Positions 56,960-64,000 of a stretch of DNA of 64,000 nucleotides are shown here, piece by piece (position 1 is the first letter of the stretch; the number at the start of each line of letters is the position of its first letter). The position numbers were made by a program, and so were the translations under genes. This DNA comes from Colias croceus (taxonomy: Eukaryota > Arthropoda > Insecta > Lepidoptera > Pieridae). The stretch covers positions 8,804,001-8,868,000 of the forward strand of contig NC_059539.1 in NCBI RefSeq assembly GCF_905220415.1, given 5' to 3'. The notes below the pieces were generated by a model, which did not search any database, was not told where the DNA came from, and saw nothing but the letters and a program-made list of their open reading frames with translations.

Positions 56960-58240
56960 ACGTGTGGTTGTGGGCGGTGACGTCACTGCGTACGAGCAGC
57001 TCACCGGCTGCCCGTACCCAAGCGCTTACTAGCCGACGCGTACATGTGCTTCTATATGAGCCCCGACGTCGCTATGTATAGATAGACGTGTGGCTATGGG
57101 CGGTGACGTCACTGTGTACGAGCAGCTCGCCGGCTTGCCGCTCGACCGCCAGCTACCCGCACCCAAGCGCTTACTAGCCGACGCGTACATGTGCTTCTAT
57201 AGGAGCCCCGACGTCGCTATGTACAGATAGACGTGTGGTTGTGGGCGGTGACGTCACTGTGTACGAGCAGCTCGCCGGCTTGCCGCTCGACCGCCAGCTA
57301 CCCGCACCCAAGCGCTTACTAGCCGACGCGTACATGTGCTTCTATAGGAGCCCCGACGTCGCTATGTACAGATAGACGTGTGGTTGTGGGCGGTGACGTC
57401 ACTGTGTACGAGCAGCTCGCCGGCTTGCCGCTCGACCGCCAGCTACCCGCACCCAAGCGCTTACTAGCCGACGCGTACATGTGCTTCTATAGGAGCCCCG
57501 ACGTCGCTATGTACAGATAGACGTGTGGTTGTGGGCGGTGACGTCACTGCGTACGAGCAGCTCACCGGCTGCCCGTACCCAAGCGCTTACTAGCCGACGC
57601 GTACATGTGCTTCTATAGGAGCCCCGACGTCGCTATGTACAGATAGACGTGTGGCTATGGGCGGTGACGTCACTGTGTACGAGCAGCTCGCCGGCTTGCC
57701 GCTCGACCGCCAGCTACCCGCACCTACATGTGCTTCTATAGGAGCCCCGACGTCGCTATGTACAGATAAACGTGTGGTTGTGGGCGGTGACGTCACTGTG
57801 TACGAGCAGCTCGCCGGCTTGCCGCTCGACCGCCAGCTACCCGCACCCAAGCGCTTACTAGCCGACGCGTACATGTGCTTCTATAGGAGCCCCGACGTCG
57901 CTATGTACAGATAGACGTGTGGTTGTGGGCGGTGACGTCACTGTGTACGAGCAGCTCGCCGGCTTGCCGCTCGACCGCCAGCTACCCGCACCCAAGCGCT
58001 TACTAGCCGACGCGTACATGTGCTTCTATAGGAGCCCCGACGTCGCTATGTACAGATAGACGTGTGGTTGTGGGCGGTGACGTCACTGTGTACGAGCAGC
58101 TCGCCGGCTTGCCGCTCGACCGCCAGCTACCCGCATCCAAGCGCTTACTAGCCGACGCGTACATGTGCTTCTATAGGAGCCCCGACGTCGCTATGTACAG
58201 ATAGACGTGTGGTTGTGGGCGGTGACGTCACTGTGTACAG
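56960..58240 (+). repeat. Tandem array derived from the CYLD terminal exon
   Basis: Nine full units and a partial tenth follow the CYLD stop. Units start (at ACGTGTGG) at 56960, 57086, 57231, 57376, 57521, 57647, 57770, 57915, 58060 and 58205; lengths 126, 145, 145, 145, 126, 123, 145, 145, 145. Each unit joins about 70 bp after the stop (with TGACGTCA) to a copy of the last roughly 25 codons plus stop (KRLLADAYMCFYRSPDVAMYR). Units 1-2 and 5-6 share the same variants 561 bp apart, so a block was duplicated as a whole. As 145 is not a multiple of 3, and each copy has a stop, they cannot extend CYLD; they are probably 3' UTR. Confidence 0.92.
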
Positions 58241-58281
58241 ATAGGCTGATGGGGGCTGCTGATAATAGAACAGTGACGTCA
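56978..58281. promoter_or_regulatory. Eleven perfect CRE-type palindromes (TGACGTCA)
   Basis: TGACGTCA at 56978, 57104, 57249, 57394, 57539, 57665, 57788, 57933, 58078, 58223 and, outside the array, 58274. This is the full CREB/ATF consensus, conserved in every unit although other positions vary. Whether it is bound is unknown; repeat homogeneity alone could explain its conservation. Confidence 0.6.
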
Positions 58282-59651
58282 CTAAGTGCAGATAGACTGA
58301 TGAGATCTGCAGCTTCTGGTACTGATCACCATATACTGGTTGCTGGAGATTCGACGTCGCTTCTTTCTGAAGGCTGCTGTGTGTGAACTTTGATCAATGA
58401 AGTGACTTTTGCATAATTATAGAACTTAGAAGACAGCTATGTTATAATACCTCTATATGGGGGGAATGAGTAAGGTAAATGATGTTGAATAAATTTTTTG
58501 TAACAAAACCCCAACATTCTTAAAATGGATACGCATTATAAATTTAGTAGTAAAGCCTGAACCGGAACTCGTTAATGCCTGTAGCTACTTCTGGGATTGA
58601 CTTTAGCTATATTATTTTAAAAAACTATTTTATATCTATTTGGGGGCAATATCAATGCAATTTCTTCACTCATACATAATTTGATACTTGTAGAAAAGAC
58701 AGTTCACTTTGAGAGTTTATAAATTATGTAGGATAGCCTCACGTGTCTCAGTGCAAAATAAAACTTGTTAAATCTGTAAATCGTGTGAATACACAATAAT
58801 TGAAAACAACAGAATGATATTTGCATAATATATTACAGATAAAAAATATATTCATCACATTTTTCTAATCTTATTTCGACTACTAGTATCTAAGATTTCA
58901 TCAATACATTTGTAAATATCAATTTATCATATTATATTATCTATAAAAATAATGAGTTATACTTTAATAACATAATATGGCAGTATTGTGTTTAATACAT
59001 TTATGTATATTAAATTAGTAAAAAAAGTATGATAGACTTAAAGGGCTTTAAATTAAAATATAACAAATGCATTTTGTTACATAATATATCTGCCGTTGAA
59101 TATTATCACTATAGCATTAAAATATTATTTATTATTTATGAATGATTTAATTTAATACAGAGAAATAAATTATATTCACTCATTAATCTTGATTTTATTT
59201 TCTATTGTTTTTTTGTGTACTTACTTGTCGTTGGTACTTGTCTTAATTATTATTTTAAATTCCTACTTTACGATAATAATATTATGTAGGTACTACCAAG
59301 TAATGAAATGTATTTTCAAGTAGGATTTCATTGTTTCACAAATATTATAGTTTTAAGTTATTGAAGTAGGATTTTTTTTGAGATTCTAATTTTACCATAA
59401 ATACACATTTTTAAAAGGTTCATAACACTAAAAATATTATGATAAATTACTTAATAATATTTCAATATTATGACAATGTTTTGGTCATACAATTTTACCA
59501 ATGAATGATTATACCATAATAGTACCTATGTAATAATAAAAGTATGTATTATAGATAGTTGATAACCACTATGAAAGTAGTTGTTTAGTTGGAAAAGTTT
59601 GAGATTGCTCTGACTTAAAGTTTTCTTTTTTAATAAATAAACGTAAATTGA
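58282..59651. other. CYLD / POGLUT convergent gap
   Basis: AT-rich sequence between the CYLD array and the POGLUT stop, expected to hold both 3' UTRs. Candidate CYLD polyadenylation words: GAATAAAT near 58488 and AAAATAAAAC near 58757. No gene seen. Confidence 0.45.
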
Positions 59652-61768
59652 CTATAACTCTTCATGAGTCATCAGATTTTTCAAATTGCAATCACATTCA
59701 AATTTTGCTTGTGGCACATGAGTCATGTTGGGCTTTACTGTTATTTCATCTGTTATTCTTTTACTCCATTCCTGAAAGCAAATATTTAATTACAATTTAT
59801 ACCAGACAAAAATATTTAAATAAAATAATTATTCAATCAGAAATTACTTACAGAAAACAAAACTACATGGTAACAAAGAATATTATGTGGTAATAAATTT
59901 TCATTTGCAAACTTTTTGGCATTCATAGCAATTCTGTGAGCTTCATCATCATGGTCTTGAGCCCAAAGTATTCTTTCCTTCAAGTCTGAAAGATCTCTTG
60001 ATACTGGTACATAGTGTACCCAAGGCTTAAGTTCTCTATAGAAATGCTCATAGTATGGTGAATCTTGCTTTAGTACTAAACCACCACCAGCCAAAAGGTA
60101 TGGTAATCTATATGCAGCTACTGTTCCATCTATATTTATTTGATATTTATACTGAGAAAAAAAATGTTTTTATAAATTGATAATTCCATACAAAAAAAAT
60201 GTGTGTGTTTACTAGTGTAAACACGTAAGAAGTGAAACTTCTTTAACCTTTATTTTTCAAAAAATAATTTACTATGTGAAACTTTACAGAAATACGTCGA
60301 ATCACGCGTGATAAATCGCGCGTGAATCACGAAAAGATGGCGCGTAACGGAAAAATGTCACGCGTAACGAAAAAATCTTACACTACATTTTTTTCCAACC
60401 CCGATAAAGAAGATTCACTTCAATAATTATTGTGTAAAAACATACATCAAAAAATTTATAGAATGATATGTGTGGTTGTTTAGGGCCATACTGTGCCTCT
60501 TTATCTCTAAAGAAGAAGAAGTTTGTGAGAGATGCATTGATCAAATCTGGGTTGGCTCTAGCTATATCAATGAGTTTCAATCTTTCAGCCCGAGAATCAC
60601 GGCCTCTCCAAAATGCTTTTGGTTCTCTGTCTTTCCATTGGCGTTTAACATTTCCTTGAACTGATAATATATCTAGTGTTACCCTGTAAATAATTATTTA
60701 ATTAAAAACTTTAATTAATTTTTGCAGAAATATCAAATACAGAATTGCATTACCTTCCCATATTTTCTAATGTTGACTCTGTAATGTCATATGTGGGCAT
60801 AACAATATCAAGGGAGTCGTCTTTACCACACCAAGAAAACATTGGCAGTGGTTCACCTCCTTTCCTGATCAGCGGCCAATCACCAAGATTAATCATTAAC
60901 TCCATATCAGGTAACACAACTTTTCTAGTAATTGACAACAACACATTATCAGAAAACATGTTAAAACCTACATGTTTCCCATAGCAATCTCTAAAAATTT
61001 CATTATTTTTTACAACATAATGGCAAAAGCTTGTACTTTCTGGACTATGATGTTTCTTAATTATTGTTTTAATTTGAGATTTTATTTGCACAGTTTTAAA
61101 AGGTTCAAGATCCTTATTAATTTGATCATAAGTTAAGGGACATTGATTATTTTTTAGCCACAAATTTAAATCTTTTCCTGGGCATGTACATTGATCTGGA
61201 AGAATTGGACCTAAAACATGACAGATATGAAAAAAAAAGTATTTTGCTAGTTTTAGATTAATAATACAGTACAATTTATGTAAACTATCTCACCGTCAAA
61301 TGTTATAGGAGAATTCTGGATATGTTTACTCTTATAGTACATATTAATAGACAATTTTGAACAAACTTCATATATCTTGTATCGTACAATAAATGTGCCA
61401 TCCTTTCTATCTAAGACATTTGACCATACTCTACAACGAGCTTTTTTCAAGGATTGCCCAGTAATTTCTACAGCAAAACTCTGTGCGAACTTCAACGAAT
61501 ACCTTAAAAGAAAAAAAAATGTTGGTAAATATTCTTGAGAATTTCATAGTATTTTAAATTTTAAGTAAGTATAATATACAAACGTTTCTTCATTGACATC
61601 TGTAAAATTTACAAAGAAATATCTTGCAGGCATAACGGCAGTTTGAGGTTGTAAACCCGGTCCCGAAAAAATAATGTTTTGTGCATTGCTACACAAAGCT
61701 GCACATAAAAATATAAATGTAATACAAAATTGCTGTAAAATCATAGCTCTAAATAATTTAGTTATCAA
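59652..61768 (-). CDS. POGLUT2: Protein O-glucosyltransferase 2/3 (KDELC family)
   Basis: Six exons: 61768-61584, 61502-61294, 61210-60754, 60683-60446, 60151-59852, 59771-59652, giving 502 residues, the size of human POGLUT2. The family adds O-glucose to EGF repeats (for example in Notch) in the endoplasmic reticulum. A signal peptide (ILQQFCITFIFLCAALCSNA) precedes a filamin-type domain (to about 130, with LDRKDGTFIVRYKIYE), then the CAP10-like glucosyltransferase domain: CTCPG, WRGRDSRAERL, and the nucleotide-sugar segment NIDGTVAAYRLPYLLAGGG. It ends His-Glu-Glu-Leu, a KDEL-like retention signal. The first donor is GTTTGT; a Met at 61744 is an alternative start. Whether it is POGLUT2 or POGLUT3 cannot be decided; insects commonly have one copy. 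Confidence 0.93.
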
Positions 61769-62017
61769 GTATATTTAAAATAAATAAATAAATGCTCTAG
61801 AATTGGGTCATTTTCAATCTCAGATTCACAGTTTGTTTACAAAGCTGAAAGCAATTATTCTATGTCAAATCGGCTGTCAATTGACAAGTCCACTCTATGT
61901 CAATTGTGTCTAAGCAATTGTGTATTCCGAATTTCCGAACCGGGCTAAACCCGCTAACACACATTCGGATTCCTTAACAGCTGGTTTTCCAGAAGGCCGC
62001 GCACATTTTCTTTCTTA
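61769..62017. promoter_or_regulatory. Left part of POGLUT / mRpL3 divergent intergenic region
   Basis: The two genes point away from each other with about 1.0 kb between start codons. This part, next to POGLUT, should hold its promoter; a TCAATTGTGTCTAAGCAATTG stretch near 61900 has short inverted symmetry. Confidence 0.35.
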
Positions 62018-62346
62018 TGCCTCCTCCACATTACTCGGCACTCGTGAAGTTGAACGAGGTTAGACGCAAAGTTAGACGAATAGAATAATGTAGAGAGGCA
62101 CTTCGGCTTACTTCGTCCAACTTTACCTCGCCTCGGCCGACATCCGTTTGTTGTCGGTTTTTGCCACAGATCTATGTGGTTTTTGCGCCCGAGTCAAAGG
62201 GCACGAAGTTACCTGAAGTTCGTTCTGAATATGAACGTATGCGCTCCTCGCGAAGTTGAACGAGTGTGTAGTGTAGCACCTCGGACTTCAGTCAACTTCG
62301 GCCGAGTACTTCGCCGAGGAACTTCGCGAGTAGTGTGGAGGAGGCA
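62018..62346. mobile_element. MITE, TGCCTCCTCCACA family (copy 2)
   Basis: Ends TGCCTCCTCCACATTACTCG and CGAGTAGTGTGGAGGAGGCA, flanked by TTA on both sides. The interior matches 47114-47400 in inverted order. Inserted between two divergent genes. Confidence 0.85.
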
Positions 62347-62790
62347 TTATCAAGAATTAGATTAGAATCTGCTTGTATGTAGGTACATGTTTTACAAAAT
62401 ATTTCACAAGGCGCACAATATTCTTATTATTTCAAATGGATAAAAACTAATGTATGCCATGAAGAAATCAATTATGTGGTTCTTTGCATTACACACATAC
62501 AGCATTAATATATATATTTATTTAAATAAAAAAAAGTTATCTAATATATAGATGCAGTTACTGAACGATTATTTGAATGTTATTACTCGATTTTAATAAT
62601 CTGTGCTCATTGTCATCACTAATACTTAATCTGTGATTGTCATTAGCGATTAGCACGCGAACTGTCAGTTGTCATTTGCCGCAAATTGTTCAATTTAATT
62701 TCAACGTGAGGATATTTCATAAAATTTGTTTAAAGTTAGAGCTTAATCACATGTATTTTACATTTTTAAATTAGTTTATATTTCCTAATA
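62347..62790. promoter_or_regulatory. mRpL3 upstream region
   Basis: AT-rich 440 bp between the MITE and the mRpL3 start codon; presumably its promoter and 5' UTR. No core element assigned. Confidence 0.35.
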
Positions 62791-63968
62791 ATGACTACGT
62801 CCAATATACAGCTCTTATGCAACGTTCTGAACAAGTTAAGGTAATGTAACCAAAATCTCTTCATAACTTGTCACTAAAATCATAAATTATTTTAATTTCA
62901 ATATTAATTTTTATTGTTTTCCAGGATTGACCATGTCATTAAAAGAACCAGACATTGCCAAAATCCGAGATACCGGCCTCCTTATTGGTTTGTTCAGAAA
63001 GAAAGAGTAGTATGTATCTAGTAGTCATATTTATACAATTATATTACAAGTAACTGGTGTTTATATAAATAAAATAATAATAAAAATATAATTAATGAAA
63101 TGTGTATAAATTGAATATTATATTTTATGAACCACAGAGATCAATTACTAAAAGAAAACAGTTTGATAAAATGAATAGAATTAGATACATAAATAAGAGA
63201 TATTAATGTTTATAATGTTGATATATAATTTTACTTAATTATAATCTTTTATAAGAATAACTAATGAATCAGTTTTTCTTTTAATTATGTTTACATTTGT
63301 TAGAACTCAATAAAGCATAGTATATTAAATATCAACAGGTGAGCGATGATTTGTTAACACAAGACAATAAAGATTTTATTGAAGAAGTAAAGCAAGATAA
63401 ACAAAAATCTCAACTAATATTGGAATCACCTTTGGCTAACATTGAACCCCAGCAGTCAGCTGAATGGACTCCATACACCAGACGGGTTGGAGTTATTGCT
63501 CGTAAAATTGGAAATTATCCACTATGGTCAAAAGATGGTAAAAAATATCAAACTACATTACTACAGGTAAGTTATTTGATAGCTTAATTATATTGGTAAC
63601 TATTTATGTACATATATAAAATTATTGTGGAGGAAAAAGAAATGTACAAATTTCTAATTTTTATTTTTCCAGGTTGTAGACAATCATGTCATAAAATATA
63701 TTCCACCTGAAGAATTTAAACCAATGAAAATAGCTAATGCAAACTGGCGAGAAAAGAGGACTTTAGGTTGCTTGTTAGTTGGTTCTGAAACTATAGATCC
63801 AAGTACTGTCACAAAAGATTATTGTGGAATGTTTACTAATGTTGGAATGCTGCCTAAGAGGCATTTATGCAGATTCATGGTGTCCCCGAGTGCACAGCTG
63901 CCAACTGGTACTCCATTATATGCTACGCACTTCAGAGTTGGTGATTGTGTTGACATCCGTGCAAAAAC
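62791..63968 (+). CDS. mRpL3: Mitochondrial ribosomal protein L3 (uL3m), 3' end outside window
   Basis: Four exons seen: 62791-62840, 62925-63009, 63339-63566, 63673-63968, about 219 residues of an expected 350. It is part of the mitochondrial large subunit near the peptidyl-transferase centre. Recognisable: RPPYWFVQKERV early, TPYTRRVGVIARKIGNYPLW at the start of the L3 fold, TLLQVVDNHVIKY, and KRHLCRFMVSPSAQLPTGTP followed by FRVGDCVDIRAKT. The last donor is GTATGT at 63969 and the next exon lies beyond the right edge. The N-terminus is short and contains few acids, consistent with a mitochondrial presequence. Confidence 0.92.
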
Positions 63969-64000
63969 GTATGTTAAATAATGCATTTAGAGTAGGTTAC

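Noticed and set aside
57590..57914. Repeat-encoded proteins on both strands in the CYLD array
   Set aside because: Open only because of the repeat unit; unit length is not a multiple of 3 and no start context or splice support is seen.
56960..58240. CRISPR-like array
   Set aside because: Units are contiguous, without unique spacers, and derive from the adjacent exon in an animal genome.

Overview
This is an animal nuclear genome window: AT-rich introns, short GT-AG exons and metazoan gene families. The protein families together with the load of short TC...CTAG elements and TTA/TAA-flanked MITEs suggest a moth or butterfly; the order-level call is inference. Gene models were built by eye from splice sites, reading phase and remembered family proteins; no search was run.

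Layout. 1-3243: repeats only. 3244-7203 (-): a HOIL-1/RBCK1-type RBR ubiquitin ligase with a long N-terminal extension. 8132-13394 (-): ATPAF2, an F1-ATPase assembly factor. 14396-16474 (+): MAF1, the Pol III repressor, with a Tigger remnant in its last intron. 18770-23440 (-): PCIF1, a cap-adenosine methyltransferase homologue whose catalytic tetrapeptide is changed. 25174-26438 (+) JMJD4 and 26448-27731 (-) AMACR converge with 9 bp between stop codons. 28313-29115: palindromic GATC-rich repeats. 29522-31997 (+): DNAJB11/ERdj3. 33527-43720 (-): PHKB, phosphorylase kinase beta, 21 recognised coding exons, first exon not found. 44227-49955: transposon graveyard (a 2.3 kb element with matching ends, SINE and tRNA-like pieces, THAP/P-element relics, several MITEs). 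50293-56959 (+): CYLD deubiquitinase, followed at 56960-58240 by a tandem array built from the end of its last exon. 59652-61768 (-): POGLUT2/3 (KDELC). 62791-63968 (+): mRpL3, running off the right edge.

Working together. Most are housekeeping genes without operon logic. One functional echo is a HOIL-1-type ligase (linear-ubiquitin machinery) and CYLD (cleaves Met1 and Lys63 chains) lying about 43 kb apart; I treat this as probably chance.

Most interesting: the CYLD 3' array, in which each unit carries stop-terminated copies of the CYLD C-terminus and a perfect TGACGTCA; HPPY replacing NPPF in PCIF1; the rearranged domain order of the HOIL-1 homologue; two in-frame micro-exons and a transposon-broken duplicate of the terminal exon in PHKB; and the 44-46 kb element with repeated TTTTGTAAC-type motifs.
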